From the NCBI RefSeq assembly GCF_023091745.1, contig NW_026292698.1, positions 124,001 through 188,000 of the forward strand: a stretch of DNA of 64,000 nucleotides, given 5' to 3'. This document shows positions 12,442 through 26,263 of the stretch, one piece after another. The notes below the pieces were generated by a model that was not told the origin of the DNA, did not search any database, and saw nothing but the letters and a program-made list of their open reading frames with translations. The position numbers and the translations under genes were made by a program. Each line of letters opens with the position of its first letter. Position 1 is the first letter of the stretch. This stretch comes from Budorcas taxicolor (lineage: Eukaryota > Chordata > Mammalia > Artiodactyla > Bovidae).

Positions 12442-15400
12442 TTGGTGCAAATCAAGAAGTTCCCCGACATACCCCTCTCCACTCGAGAGGAATCACGATG
12501 GTCCCGCCCACATCCAGAGGAGCCCCGTTTCTGCCTCGTAGCTCGAGATGAGGGATCCTTTCCCTGCTTCGTCGTGAAAGAGTTCCCGGCGTTCCCGTCG
12601 CATCTCAAGAGGAGGCCCTCTCAACAGGAACGGCGAGAGGAACTCCAGGGTCGTGCCACCATTCCAAGAGTCCCCCAGATGTCTCAGTCCATTCCAGAGG
12701 ACCCTCTTTTCCCTTCACCGGCTCGTCTTTCACGCCGAGGATCGACTCACACCAAGGTGGCACGTGGCACAGCCCTGTGGGAAAGCCTCGTGGGAAAGCC
12801 TCGAGGGACAGCCTCGAGGGAAAGCCACAGATCCCTTGATCCACGTGACAGGAAGCGTGACACTACTGCTGCAGCTCGGGAGGAAAGCGCACGTGCATGC
12901 CCCCACTCGAGACGAGGCCTGACTCCCCTGGGGAGACTCAGAAGCACCCCAAGATCCATGGCAACACTGGAGAGGAATCCTCAGGTTGCGGCCCCGACTC
13001 CACACAAGGACTGAGGCCCCGGCATGGACGGGAGAGGAATCCCGAGAGGTCCCCTAGCAACTCGCATGGGGACTGGCCTTTCCTGAGGCCACCAGAGCGG
13101 GTCCCTGAGGTCCCCGTCGTAACTCGAGAAGACCTGCCGTAACTCGAGAAAATCCAGGAGGTTCTCCCCTCCAGGCGAGATGAGGCCCATTTCCGCTGAG
13201 GCGTCTCGAGGCTGATCACACCTCCCCTCTGGAACTTCGAAAGGGTCCTTCACACCCTTGGTGCAAATCAAGAAGTTCCCCGACATACCCGTCTCCACTC
13301 GAGAGGAATCACGAGTGTCCCGCCCACATCCAGAGGAGCCCCGTTTCCGCCTCGTAGCTCGAGATGAGGGATCCTTTCCCGGCTTCGTCGGGAAAGAGTT
13401 CCCGGCGTTCCCGTCGCATCTCAAGAGGAGGCCCTCTCAACAGGAACGGCGAGAGGAACTCCAGGGTCGTGCCACGATTCCAATAGTCCCCCAGATGTCT
13501 CAGTCCATTCCAGAGGAACCTCTTTTCCCTTCACCGGCTCGTCTTTCACGCCGAGGATCGACTCACACCAAGGTGGCACGTGGCACAGCCCTGTGGGAAA
13601 GCCTCGTGGGAAAGCCTCGAGGGACAGCCTCGAGGGAAAGCCACAGATCCCTTGATCGACGTGACAGGAAGCGTGACACTACTGCTGCAGCTCGGGAGGA
13701 AAGCGCACGTGCATGCCACCACTCGAGACAAGGCCTGACTCCCCTGGGGAGACTCAGAAGCACCCCAAGATCCATGGCAACACTGGAGAGGATTCCTCAG
13801 GTTGCGGCCCCGACTCCACACAAGGACTGAGGCCCCGGCATGGACGGGAGAGGAATCCCGAGAGGTCCCCTAGCAACTCGCATGGGGACTGGCCTTTCCT
13901 GAGGCCACCAGAGCGGGTCCCTGAGGTCCCCGTCGTAACTCGAGAAGACCTGCCGCAACTCGAGAAAATCCAGCAGGTTCTCCCCTCCAGGCGAGATGAA
14001 GCCCATTTCCGCTGAGGCGTCTCGAGGCTGATCACACCTCCCCTCTGGAACTTCGAAAGGCTCCTTCACACCCTTGGTGCAAATCAAGAAGTTCCCCGAC
14101 ATACCCGTCTCCACTCGAGAGGAATCACGAGGGTCCCGCCCACATCCAGAGGAGCCCCGTTTCCGCCTCGTAGCTCGAGATGAGGGATCCTTTCCCTGCT
14201 TCGTCGGGAAAGAGTTCCCGGCGTTCCCGTCGCATCTCAAGAGGAGGCCCTCTCAACAGGAACGGCAAGAGGAACTCCAGGGTCGTGCCACCATTCCAAG
14301 AGTCCCCCAGATGTCTCAGTCCATTCCAGAGGAACCTTTTTCCCTTCACCGGCTCGTCTTTCACGCCGAGGATCGACTCACACCAAGGTGGCACGTGGCA
14401 CAGCCCTCGGGAAAGGCTCGTGGAAAAGCCTCGAGGGACAGCCTCGAGGGAAAGCCACAGATCCCTTGATCCACGTGACAGGAAGCCTGACACTACTGCT
14501 GCAGCTCGGGAGGAAAGCGCACGTGCATGCCCCCACTCGAGACGAGGCCTGACTCCCCTGGGGAGACTCAGAAGCACCCCAAGATCCATGGCAACACTGG
14601 AGAGGAATCCTCAGGTTCCGGCCCCGACTCCACACAAGGACTGAGGCCCCGGCATGGACGGGAGAGGAATCCCGAGAGGTCCCCTAGCAACTCGCATGGG
14701 GACTGGCCTTTCCTGAGGCCACCAGAGCGGGTCCCTGAGGTCCCCGTGGTAACTCGAGAAGACCTGCCGCAACTCGAGAAAATCCAGGAGGTTCTCCCCT
14801 CCAGGCGAGATGAGGCCCATTTCCGCTGAGGCGTCTCGAGGCTGATCACACCTCCCCTCTGGAACTTCGAAAGGGTCCTTCACACCCTTGGTGCAAATCA
14901 AGAAGTTCCCCGACATACCCGTCTCCACTCGAGAGGAATCACGAGTGTCCCGCCCACATCCAGAGGAGCCCCGTTTCCGCCTCGTAGCTCGAGATGAGGG
15001 ATCCTTTCCCGGCTTCGTCGGGAAAGAGTTCCCGGCGTTCCCGTCGCATCTCAAGAGGAGGCCCTCTCAACAGGAACGGCGAGAGGAACTCCAGGGTCGT
15101 GCCACGATTCCAATAGTCCCCGAGATGTCTCAGTCCATTCCAGAGGAACCTCTTTTCCCTTCACCGGCTCGTCTTTCACGCCGAGGATCGACTCACACCA
15201 AGGTGGCACGTGGCACAGCCCTGTGGGAAAGCCTCGTGGGAAAGCCTCGAGGGACAGCCTCGAGGGAAAGCCACAGATCCCTTGATCGACGTGACAGGAA
15301 GCGTGACACTACTGCTGCAGCTCGGGAGGAAAGCGCACGTGCATGCCCCCACTCGAGACGCGGCCTGACTCCCCTGGGGAGACTCAGAAGCACCCCAAGA

Positions 15401-18148
15401 TCCATGGCAACACTGAAGAGGAATCCTCAGGTTCCGGCCCCGACTCCACACAAGGACTGAGGCCCCGGCATGGACGGGAGAGGAATCCCGAGAGGTCCCC
15501 TAGCAACTCGCATGGGGACTGGCCTTTCCTGAGGCCACCAGAGCGGGTCCCTGAGGTCCCCGTCGTAACTCGAGAAGACCTGCCGCAACTCGAGAAAATC
15601 CAGGAGGTTCTCCCCTCCAGGTGAGATGAGGCCCATTTCCGCTGAGGCGTCTCGAGGCTGATCACACCTCCCCTCTGGAACTTCGAAAGGGTCCTTCACA
15701 CCCTTGGTGCAAATCAAGAAGTTCCCCGACATACCCGTCTCCACTCGAGAGGAATCACGAGTGTCCCGCCCACATCCAGAGGAGCCCCGTTTCCGCCTCG
15801 TAGCTCGAGATGAGGGATCCTTTCCCTGCTTCGTCGGGAAAGAGTTCCCGGCGTTCCCGTCGCATCTCAAGAGGTGGCCCTCTCAACAGGAACGGCGAGA
15901 GGAACTCCAGGGTCGTGCCACCATTCCAAGAGTACCCCAGATGTCTCAGGCCATTCCAGAGGAATCTCTTTTCCATTCACCGGCTCGTCTTTCACACCGA
16001 GGATCGACTCACACCAAGATGGCACGTGGCACAGCCCTGTGGGAAAGCCTCGTCGGAAAGCCTCGAGGGACAGCCTCAAGGGAAAGCCACAGATCCCTTG
16101 ATCCACGTGACAGGAAGCGTGACACTACTGCTGCAGCTCGGGAGTAAATTGCACGTGCATGCCACCACTCGAGACAAGGCCTGACTCCCCTGGGGAGACT
16201 CAGAAGCACCCCAAGATCCATGGCAACACTGGAGAGGATTCCTCAGGTTGCGGCCCCGACTCCACACAAGGACTGAGGCCCCGGCATGGACGGGAGAGGA
16301 ATCCCGAGAGGTCCCCTAGCAACTCGCATGGGGACTGGCCTTTCCTGAGGCCACCAGAGCGGGTCCCTGAGGTCCCCGTCGTTACTCGAGAAGACCTGCC
16401 GCAACTCGAGAAAATCCAGGAGGTTCTCCCCTCCAGGCGAGATGAGGCCCATTTCCGCTGAGGCGTCTCGAGGCTGATCACACCTCCCCTCTGGAACTTC
16501 GAAAGGGTCCTTCACACCCTTGGTGCAAATCAAGAAGTTCCCCGACATACCCGTCTCCACTCGAGAGGAATCACGAGGGTCCCGCCCACATCCAGAGGAG
16601 CCCCGTTTCCGCCTCGTAGCTCGAGATGAGGGATCCTTTCCCTGCTTCGTCGGGAAAGAGTTTCCGGCATTCCCGTCGCATCTCAAGAGGAGGCCCTCTC
16701 AACGGGAACGGCAAGAGGAACTCCAGGGTCGTGCCACCATTCCAAGAGTCCCCCAGATGTCTCAGTCCATTCCAGAGGAACCTTTTTCCCTTCTCCGGCT
16801 CGTCTTTCACGCCGAGGATCGACTCACACCAAGGTGGCACGTGGCACAGCCCTCGGGAAAGCCTCGTGGAAAAGCCTCGAGGGACAGCCTCGAGGGAAAG
16901 CCACAGATCCCTTGATCCACGTGACAGGAAGCGTGACACTACTGCTGCAGCTCGGGAGGAAAGCGCACGTGCATGCCACCACTCGAGACGCGGCCTGACT
17001 CCCCTGGGGAGACTCAGAAGCACCCCAAGATCCATGGCAACACTGAAGAGGAATCCTCAGGTTCCGGCCCCGACTCCACACAAGGACTGAGGCCCCAGCA
17101 TGGACGGGAGAGGAATCCCGAGAGGTCCCCTAGCAACTCGCATGGGGACTGGCCTTTCCTGAGGCCACCAGAGCGGGTCCCTGAGGTCCCCGTCGTAACT
17201 CGAGAAGACCTGCCGCAACTCGAGAAAATCCAGGAGGTTCTCCCCTACAGGTGAGATGAGGCCCATTTCCGCTGAGGCGTCTCGAGGCTGATCACACCTC
17301 CCCTCTGGAACTTCGAAAGGGTACTTCACACCCTTGGTGCAAATCAAGAAGTTCCCCGACATACCCGTCTCCACTCGAGAGGAATCACGAGTGTCCCGCC
17401 ACATCCAGAGGAGCCCCGTTTCCGCCTCGTAGCTCGAGATGAGGGATCCTTTCCCTGCTTCGTCGGGAAAGAGTTCCCGGCGTTCCCGTCGCATCTCAAG
17501 AGGAGGCCCTCTCAACAGGAACGGCGAGAGGAACTCCAGGGTCGTGCCACCATTCCAAGAGTACCCCAGATGTCTCAGGCCATTCCAGAGGAATCTCTTT
17601 TCCATTCACCGGCTCGTCTTTCACACCGAGGATCGACTCACACCAAGGTGGCACGTGGCACAGCCCTGTGGGAAAGCCTCGTCGGAAAGCCTCGAGGGAC
17701 AGCCTCAAGGGAAAGCCACAGATCCCTTGATCCACGTGACAGGAAGCGTGACACTACTGCTGCAGCTCGGGAGTAAATTGCACGTGCATGCCACCACTCG
17801 AGACAAGGCCTGACTCCCCTGGGGAGACTCAGAAGCACCCCAAGATCCATGGCAACACTGGAGAGGATTCCTCAGGTTGCGGCCCCGACTCCACACAAGG
17901 ACTGAGGCCCCGGCATGGACGGGAGAGGAATCCCGAGAGGTCCCCTAGCAACTCGCATGGGGACTGGCCTTTCCTGAGGCCACCAGAGCGGGTCCCTGAG
18001 GTCCCCGTCGTAACGCGAGAAGACCTGCCGCAACTCGAGAAAATCCAGGAGGTTCTCCCATCCAGGCGAGATGAGGCCCATTTCCGCTGAGGCGTCTCGA
18101 GGCTGATCACACCTCCCCTCTGGAACTTCGAAAGGCTCCTTCACACCC
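12442..18148. repeat. Block III: D/E/F mixed units
   Basis: Units start at 12442, 13258, 14074, 14888, 15704, 16520 and 17334 (814-816 bp). D units (13258, 14888) share GAGTGTCCCGCC, TTTCCCGGCTTCG, CCAATAGTCCCC and GATCGACGTG. E units (14074, 16520) share GGAACCTTTTTCCC and CCCTCGGGAAAG. F units (15704, 17334) share CTCAGGCCATTCC, GGAATCTCTTTTCC and GGAGTAAATTGCACG. D to D and F to F are both 1630 bp apart, so a dimer periodicity persists although the full variant sets are shuffled between unit halves. Confidence 0.85.
15704..17333. repeat. F+E dimer, 1630 bp
   Basis: An F unit (15704) followed by an E unit (16520). The same F-then-E order with the same rare variants recurs at 24634-26263, 8930 bp downstream. 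The E unit ends with GACGCGGCCTG, ACTGAAGAGG and AGGTGAGATG, an end shared with the D unit at 14888, so its 3' half appears to have been exchanged with a neighbour. Confidence 0.8.
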
Positions 18149-19120
18149 TTGGTGCAAATCAAGAAGTTTCCCGACATGCCCGTCTCCACTCGAGAGGAAT
18201 CACGAGGGTGCCGCCCACATCCAGAGGAGCCCCGTTTCTGCCTCGTAGCTCGAGATGAGGGATCCTTTCCCTGCTTCGTCGGGAATGAGTTCCCGGCGTT
18301 CCCGTCGCCTCTCAAGAGGAGGCCCTCTCAACAGGAAGGGCGAGAGCAACTCCAGGGTCGTGCCACCATTCCAAGAGTCCACCAGATGTCTCAGTCCATT
18401 CCAGAGGAAACTCTTTTCCCTTCACCGGCTCGTCTTTCACGCCGAGGATCGACTCACACCAAGGTGGCACGTGGCACAGCCCTGTGGGAAAGCCTCGTGG
18501 AAAGCCTCGAGCGAAAGCCTCGAGGGAAAGCCACAGATCCCTTGATCCACGTGATAGGAAGCGTGACACTACTGCTACAGCTCGGGAGGAAAGCACACGT
18601 GCATGCCCCCACTCGAAACGAGTCCTGACTCCCCTGGGGAGACTCAGAAGCACCCCAAGATCCATGGCAACACTGGAGAGGAATCCTCTGGTTCCAGCCC
18701 AGATTCCACATGGTCTTAGGCCCCGGCATGGACGGGAGAGGAATCCCGAGATGCCGTCTAGCAACTCGCATGGGGACTGGCCTTTCCTGAGGCCACCAGA
18801 GCGGGTCCCTGAGGTCCCCGTCGTAACATGAGAAGATCTGCGGCAACTCGAGAAAATCCAGGAGGTTCTCCCCTCCAGGCGAGATGAGGCCCATTTCCGC
18901 TGAGGCGTCTCCAGGCTGATCACACCTCACCTCTGGAACTTCGAAAGGGTCCTTCACACCCTTGGTGCAAATCAAGAAGTTCCCCGACATACCCGTCTCC
19001 TCTCGAGAGGAATCACGAGGGTCCCGCCCACATCCAGAGGAGCCCCGTTTCTGCCTCGTAGCTCGAGATGAGGGATCCTTTCCCTGCTTCTTCGAAAAGA
19101 GTTCCCGGCGTTCCCGTCGC
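18149..19120. repeat. First copy of a duplicated B + A-start segment
   Basis: This segment matches 20590-21561 at an offset of 2441 bp (three units). Shared rare changes include CGTCGCCTCTCAAG near 18305 and CTTCTTCGAAAAGAG near 19090. The copies part at about 19127, where this one reads CTCAAGATGAGG and the other CTCAAGAGGAGT. I noticed only two differences inside the shared part, near 18837 and 18900. Confidence 0.8.
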
Positions 19121-20589
19121 ATCTCAAGATGAGGCCCTCTCAACAGGAACGGCGAGAGGAACTCCAGGGTCGTGCCACCATTCCAAGAGTCCCCCAGATG
19201 TCTCAGTCCATTCCAGAGGACCCTCTTTTCCCTTCAAAGGCTCGTCTTTCACGCCGAGGATCGACTCACACCAAGGGGGCACGTGGCACAGCCCTGTGGG
19301 AAAGCCTCGTGGGAAATCCTCGAGGGACAGCCTCGAGGGAAAGCCACATATCCCTTGATCCACGTGACAGGAAGCGTGACACTACTGCTGCAGCTCGGGA
19401 GGAAAGCGCACGTGCATGCCCCCACTCGAGACGAGGCCTGACTCCCCTGGGGAGACTCAGAAGCACCCCAAGATCCATGGCAACACTGGAGAGGAATCCT
19501 CAGGTTCCGGCCCCGACTCCACACAAGGACTGAGGCCCCGGCATGGACGGGAGAGGAATCCCGAGAGGTCCCCTAGCAACTCGCATGGGGACTGGCCTTT
19601 CCTGAGGCCACCAGAGCGGGTCCCTGAGGTCCCCGTCGTAACTCGAGAAGACCTGCCGCAACTCGAGAAAATCCAGGAGGTTCTCCCCTCCAGGCGAGAT
19701 GAGGCCCATTTCCGCTGAGGCGTCTCGAGGCTGATCACACCTCCCCTCTGGAACTTCGAAAGGGTCCTTCACACCCTTGGTGCAAATCAAGAAGTTCCCC
19801 GACATACCCGTCTCCACTCGAGAGGAATCACGAGTGTCCCGCCCACATCCAGAGGAGCCCCGTTTCCGCCTCGTAGCTCGAGATGAGGGATCCTTTCCCT
19901 GCTTCGTCGGGAAAGAGTTCCCGGCGTTCCCGTCGCATCTCAAGAGGAGGCCCTCTCAACAGGAACGGCGAGAGGAACTCCAGGGTCGTGCCACCTTTCC
20001 AAGAGTCCCCCAGATGTCTGAGTCCATTCCAGAGGAACCTTTTTCCCTTCACCGGCTCGTCTTTCACGCCGAGGATCGACTCACACCAAGGTGGCACGTG
20101 GCACAGCCCTCGGGAAAGCCTCGTGGAAAGCCTCGAGCGAAAGCCTAGAGGGAAAGCCACAGATCCCTTGATCCACGTGACAGGAAGCGTGACACTACTG
20201 CTGCAGCTCGGGAGGAAAGCGCACGTGCATGCCCCCACTCGAGACGAGGCCTGACTCCCCTGGGGAGACTCAGAAGCACCCCAAGATCCATGGCAACACT
20301 GGAGAGGAATCCTCAGGTTACGGCCCCGACTCCACACAAGGACTGAGGCCCCGGCATGGACGGGAGAGGAATCCCGAGCGGTCCCCTAGCAACTCGCATG
20401 GCGACTGGCCTTTCCTGAGGCCACCAGAGCGGGTCCCTGAGGTCCCCGTCGTAACTCGAGAAGACCTGCCGCAACTCGAGAAAATCCAGGAGGTTCTCCC
20501 CTCCAGGTGAGATGAGGCCCATTTCCGCTGAGGCGTCTCCAGGCTGATCACACCTCACCTCTGGAACTTCGAAAGGGTCCTTCACACCC

Positions 20590-21561
20590 TTGGTGCAAAT
20601 CAAGAAGTTTCCCGACATGCCCGTCTCCACTCGAGAGGAATCACGAGGGTGCCGCCCACATCCAGAGGAGCCCCGTTTCTGCCTCGTAGCTCGAGATGAG
20701 GGATCCTTTCCCTGCTTCGTCGGGAATGAGTTCCCGGCGTTCCCGTCGCCTCTCAAGAGGAGGCCCTCTCAACAGGAAGGGCGAGAGCAACTCCAGGGTC
20801 GTGCCACCATTCCAAGAGTCCACCAGATGTCTCAGTCCATTCCAGAGGAAACTCTTTTCCCTTCACCGGCTCGTCTTTCACGCCGAGGATCGACTCACAC
20901 CAAGGTGGCACGTGGCACAGCCCTGTGGGAAAGCCTCGTGGAAAGCCTCGAGCGAAAGCCTCGAGGGAAAGCCACAGATCCCTTGATCCACGTGATAGGA
21001 AGCGTGACACTACTGCTACAGCTCGGGAGGAAAGCACACGTGCATGCCCCCACTCGAAACGAGTCCTGACTCCCCTGGGGAGACTCAGAAGCACCCCAAG
21101 ATCCATGGCAACACTGGAGAGGAATCCTCTGGTTCCAGCCCAGATTCCACATGGTCTTAGGCCCCGGCATGGACGGGAGAGGAATCCCGAGATGCCGTCT
21201 AGCAACTCGCATGGGGACTGGCCTTTCCTGAGGCCACCAGAGCGGGTCCCTGAGGTCCCCGTCGTAACATGAGAAGACCTGCGGCAACTCGAGAAAATCC
21301 AGGAGGTTCTCCCCTCCAGGCGAGATGAGGCCCATTTCCGATGAGGCGTCTCCAGGCTGATCACACCTCACCTCTGGAACTTCGAAAGGGTCCTTCACAC
21401 CCTTGGTGCAAATCAAGAAGTTCCCCGACATACCCGTCTCCTCTCGAGAGGAATCACGAGGGTCCCGCCCACATCCAGAGGAGCCCCGTTTCTGCCTCGT
21501 AGCTCGAGATGAGGGATCCTTTCCCTGCTTCTTCGAAAAGAGTTCCCGGCGTTCCCGTCGC
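20590..21561. repeat. Second copy of the duplicated B + A-start segment
   Basis: This is the partner of 18149-19120. After the shared segment the unit continues as a proper type A unit (802 bp), whereas the upstream copy continues as a G-type 3' end. The upstream copy therefore looks like the one that was later recombined. Confidence 0.8.
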
Positions 21562-23819
21562 ATCTCAAGAGGAGTCCCTCTCAACAGGAACGGCGAGAGG
21601 AACTCCAGGGTCGTGCCACCATTCCAAGAGTACCCCAGATGTTTCAGTCCATTCCAGAGGAACCTCTTTTCCCTTCACCGGCTCGTCTTTCACGCCGAGG
21701 ATCGACTCACACCAAGGTGGCACGTGGCACAGCCCTGGGGGAAAGCCTCGTGGGGAAGCATCAAGGCAAAGCCGCAGATCCCTTGATCCACGTGACAGGA
21801 AGCGTGACACTACTGCTGCAGCACGGGAGGAAAGCGCACGTGCATGCCCCCACCTGAGACGAGGCCTGACTCCCCTGGGGAGACTCAGAAGCACCCCAAG
21901 ATCCATGGCAACACTGGAGAGGAATCCTCAGGTTATGGCCCCGACTCCACACAAGGACTGAGGCCCCGGCATGGACGGGAGAGGAATCCCGAGAGGTCCC
22001 CTAGCAACTCGCATGGCGACTGGCCTTTCCTGAGGCCACCAGAGCGGGTCCCTGAGGTCCCCGTCGTAACTCGAGAAGACCTGCCGCAACTCGAGAAAAT
22101 CCAGGAGGTTCTCCCCTCCAGGTGAGATGAGGCCCATTTCCGCTGAGGCGTCTCCAGGCTGATCACACCTCACCTCTGGAACTTCGAAAGGGTCCTTCAC
22201 ACCCTTGGTGCAAATCAAGAAGTTTCCCGACATGCCCGTCTCCACTCGAGAGGAATCACGAGGGTGCCGCCCACATCCAGAGGAGCCCCGTTTCTGCCTC
22301 GTAGCTCGAGATGAGGGATCCTTTCCCTGCTTCGTCGGGAATGAGTTCCCGGCGTTCCCGTCGCATCTCAAGAGGAGGCCCTCTCAACAGGAAGGGCGAG
22401 AGCAACTCCAGGGTCGTGCCACCATTCCAAGAGTCCACCAGATGTCTCAGTCCATTCCAGAGGAACCTCTTTTCCCTTCACCGGCTCGTCTTTCACGCCG
22501 AGGATCGACTCACACCAAGGTGGCACGTGGCACAGCCCTGTGGGAAAGCCTCGTGGAAAGCCTCGAGCGAAAGCCTCGAGGGAAAGCCACAGATCCCTTG
22601 ATCCACGTGATAGGAAGCGTGACACTACTGCTACAGCTCGGGAGGAAAGCAAACGTGCATGCCCCCACTCGAAACGAGTCCTGACTCCCCTGGGGAGACT
22701 CAGAAGCACCCCAAGATCCATGGCAACACTGGAGAGGAATCCTCTGGTTCCAGCCCAGATTCCACATGGTCTTAGGCCCCGGCATGGACGGGAGAGGAAT
22801 CCCGAGATGCCGTCTAGCAACTCGCATGGGGACTGGCCTTTCCTGAGGCCACCAGAGCGGGTCCCTGAGGTCCCCGTCGTAACATGAGAAGACCTGCGGC
22901 AACTCGAGAAAATCCAGGAGGTTCTCCCCTCCAGGCGAGATGAGGCCCATTTCCGCTGAGGCGTCTCGAGGCTGATCACACCTCACCTCTGGAACTTCGA
23001 AAGGGTCCTTCACACCCTTGGTGCAAATCAAGAAGTTCCCCGACATACCCGTCTCCTCTCGAGAGGAATCACGAGGGTCCCGCCCACATCCAGAGGAGCC
23101 CCGTTTCTGCCTCGTAGCTCGAGATGAGGGATCCTTTCGCTGCTTCTTCGGAAAGAGTTCCCGGCGTTCCCGTCGCATCTCAAGAGGAGGCCCTCTCAAC
23201 AGGAACGGCGAGAGGAACTCCAGGGTCGTGCCACCATTCCAAGAGTACCCCAGATGTCTCAGTCCATTCCAGAGGAACCTCTTTTCCCTTCACCGGCTCG
23301 TCTTTCACGCCGAGGATCGACTCACACCAAGGTGGCACGTGGCACAGCCCTGGGGGAAAGCCTCGTGGGGAAGCATCGAGGCAAAGCCGCAGATCCCTTG
23401 ATCCACGTGACAGGAAGCCTGACACTACTGCTGCAGCTCGGGAGGAAAGCGCACGTGCATGCCCCCACTCGAGACGAGGCCTGACTCCCCTGGGGAGACT
23501 CAGAAGCACCCCAAGATCCATGGCAACACTGGAGAGGAATCCTCAGGTTCCGGCCCCGACTCCACACAAGGACTGAGGCCCCGGCATGGACGGGAGAGGA
23601 ATCCCGAGAGGTCCCCTAGCAACTCGCATGGGGACTGGCCTTTCCTGAGGCCACCAGAGCGGGTCCCTGAGGTCCCCGTCGTAACTCGAGAAGACCTGCC
23701 GCACCTCGAGAAAATCCAGGAGGTTCTCCCCTCCAGGCGAGATGAGGCCCATTTCCGCTGAGGCGTCTCGAGGCTGATCACACCTCCCCTCTGGAACTTC
23801 GAAAGGGTCCTTCACACCC

Positions 23820-26263
23820 TTGGTGCAAATCAAGAAGTTCCCCGACATACCCGTTCCACTCGAGAGGATACACGAGGGTTCCGCCCACATCCAGAGGAGC
23901 CCCGTTTCCGCCTCGTAGCTCGAGAAGAGGGATCCTTTCCCTGCTTCGTCGGGAAAGAGTTCCCGGCGTTCCCGTCGCATCTCAAGATGAGGCCCTCTCA
24001 ACAGGAACGGCGAGAGGAACTCCAGGGTCGTGCCACCATTCCAAGAGTCCCCCAGATGTCTCAGTCCATTCCAGAGGACCCTCTTTTCCCTTCAAAGGCT
24101 CGTCTTTCACGCCGAGGATCGACTCACACCAAGGGGGCACGTGGCACAGCCCTGTGGGAAAGCCTCGTGGGAAATCCTCGAGGGACAGCCTCGAGGAAAG
24201 CCACATATCCCTTGATCCACGTGACAGGAAGCGTGACACTACTGCTGCAGCTCGGGAGGAAAGCGCACGTGCATGCCCCCACTCGAGACGAGGCCTGACT
24301 CCCCTGGGGAGACTCAGAAGCACCCCAAGATCCATGGCAACACTGGAGAGGAATCCTCAGGTTCCGGCCCCGACTCCACACAAGGACTGAGGCCCCGGCA
24401 TGGACGGGAGAGGAATCCCGAGAGGTCCCCTAGCAACTCGCATGGGGACTGGCCTTTCCTGAGGCCACCAGAGCGGGTCCCTGAGGTCCCCGTCGTAACT
24501 CGAGAAGACCTGCCGCAACTCGAGAAAATCCAGGAGGTTCTCCCCTCCAGGCGAGATGAGGCCCATTTCCGCTGAGGCGTCTCGAGGCTGATCACACCTC
24601 CCCTCTGGAACTTCGAAAGGGTCCTTCACACCCTTGGTGCAAATCAAGAAGTTCCCCGACATACCCGTCTCCACTCGAGAGGAATCACGAGTGTCCCGCC
24701 CACATCCAGAGGAGCCCCGTTTCCGCCTCGTAGCTCGAGATGAGGGATCCTTTCCCTGCTTCGTCGGGAAAGAGTTCCCGGCGTTCCCGTCGCATCTCAA
24801 GAGGAGGCCCTCTCAACAGGAACGGCGAGAGGAACTCCAGGGTCGTGCCACCATTCCAAGAGTACCCCAGATGTCTCAGGCCATTCCAGAGGAATCTCTT
24901 TTCCATTCACCGGCTCGTCTTTCACACCGAGGATCGACTCACACCAAGGTGGCACGTGGCACAGCCCTGTGGGAAAGCCTCGTCGGAAAGCCTCGAGGGA
25001 CAGCCTCAAGGGAAAGCCACAGATCCCTTGATCCACGTGACAGGAAGCGTGACACTACTGCTGCAGCTCGGGAGTAAATTGCACGTGCATGCCACCACTC
25101 GAGACAAGGCCTGACTCCCCTGGGGAGACTCAGAAGCACCCCAAGATCCATGGCAACACTGGAGAGGATTCCTCAGGTTGCGGCCCCGACTCCACACAAG
25201 GACTGAGGCCCCGGCATGGACGGGAGAGGAATCCCGAGAGGTCCCCTAGCAACTCGCATGGGGACTGGCCTTTCCTGAGGCCACCAGAGCGGGTCCCTGA
25301 GGTCCCCGTCGTAACTCGAGAAGACCTGCCGCAACTCGAGAAAATCCAGCAGGTTCTCCCCTCCAGGCGAGATGAGGCCCATTTCCGCTGATGCTACTCG
25401 AGGCTGATCACACCTCCCCTCTGGAACTTCGAAAGGCTCCTTCACACCCTTGGTGCAAATCAAGAAGTTCCCCGACATACCCGTCTCCACTCGAGAGGAA
25501 TCACGAGGGTCCCGCCCACATCCAGAGGAGCCCCGTTTCCGCCTCGTAGCTCGAGATGAGGGATCCTTTCCCTGCTTCGTCGGGAAAGAGTTCCCGGCGT
25601 TCCCGTCGCATCTCAAGAGGAGGCCCTCTCAACAGGAACGGCAAGAGGAACTCCAGGGTCGTGCCACCATTCCAAGAGTCCCCCAGATGTCTCAGTCCAT
25701 TCCAGAGGAACCTTTTTCCCTTCACCGGCTCGTCTTTCACGCCGAGGATCGACTCACACCAAGGTGGCACGTGGCACAGCCCTCGGGAAAGCCTCGTGGA
25801 AAAGCCTCGAGGGACAGCCTCGAGGGAAAGCCACAGATCCCTTGATCCACGTGACAGGAAGCGTGACACTACTGCTGCACCTCGGGAGGAAAGCGCTCGT
25901 GCATGCCCCCACACGAGACGCGGCCTGACTCCCCTGGGGAGACTCAGAAGCACCCCAAGATCCATGGCAACACTGGAGAGGAATCCTCAGGTTCCGGCCC
26001 CAACTCCACACAAGGACTGAGGCCCCGGCATGGACGGGAGAGGAATCCCGAGAGGTCCCCTAGCAACTCGCATGGGGACTGGCCTTTCCTGAGGCCACCA
26101 GAGCGGGTCCCTGAGGTCCCCGTCGTAACTCGAGAAGACCTGCCGCATCTCGAGAAAATTCAGGAGGTTCTTCCCTCCAGGCGAGATGAGGCCGATTTCC
26201 GCTGAGGCGTCTCGAGGCTGATCACACCTCACCTCTGGAACTTCGAAAGGGTCCTTCACACCC
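23820..26263. repeat. Displaced block resembling the 13-20 kb zone
   Basis: The unit at 23820 shares CTCAAGATGAGG, CCTTCAAAGGCTCG, CCAAGGGGGCACG and CCACATATCCC with the unit at 18962. The units at 24634 and 25450 are F and E types otherwise found only in block III. Canonical-family sequence is thus re-inserted between type A/B units, as expected from a multi-unit unequal exchange. Confidence 0.75.

Larger units (their letters stand above)
18149..26263. repeat. Block IV: transition zone, A and B appear
   Basis: Units start at 18149 (B, 813 bp), 18962 (A-like 5' end, G-type 3' end, 815), 19777 (D/E mosaic, 813), 20590 (B, 813), 21403 (A, 802), 22205 (B, 813), 23018 (A 5' end, canonical 3' end, 802), 23820 (C 5' end, G 3' end, 814), 24634 (F, 816) and 25450 (E, 814). 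Types from the left domains and the A/B types of the right domain interleave here. This is the boundary between two generations of the array. Confidence 0.85.
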
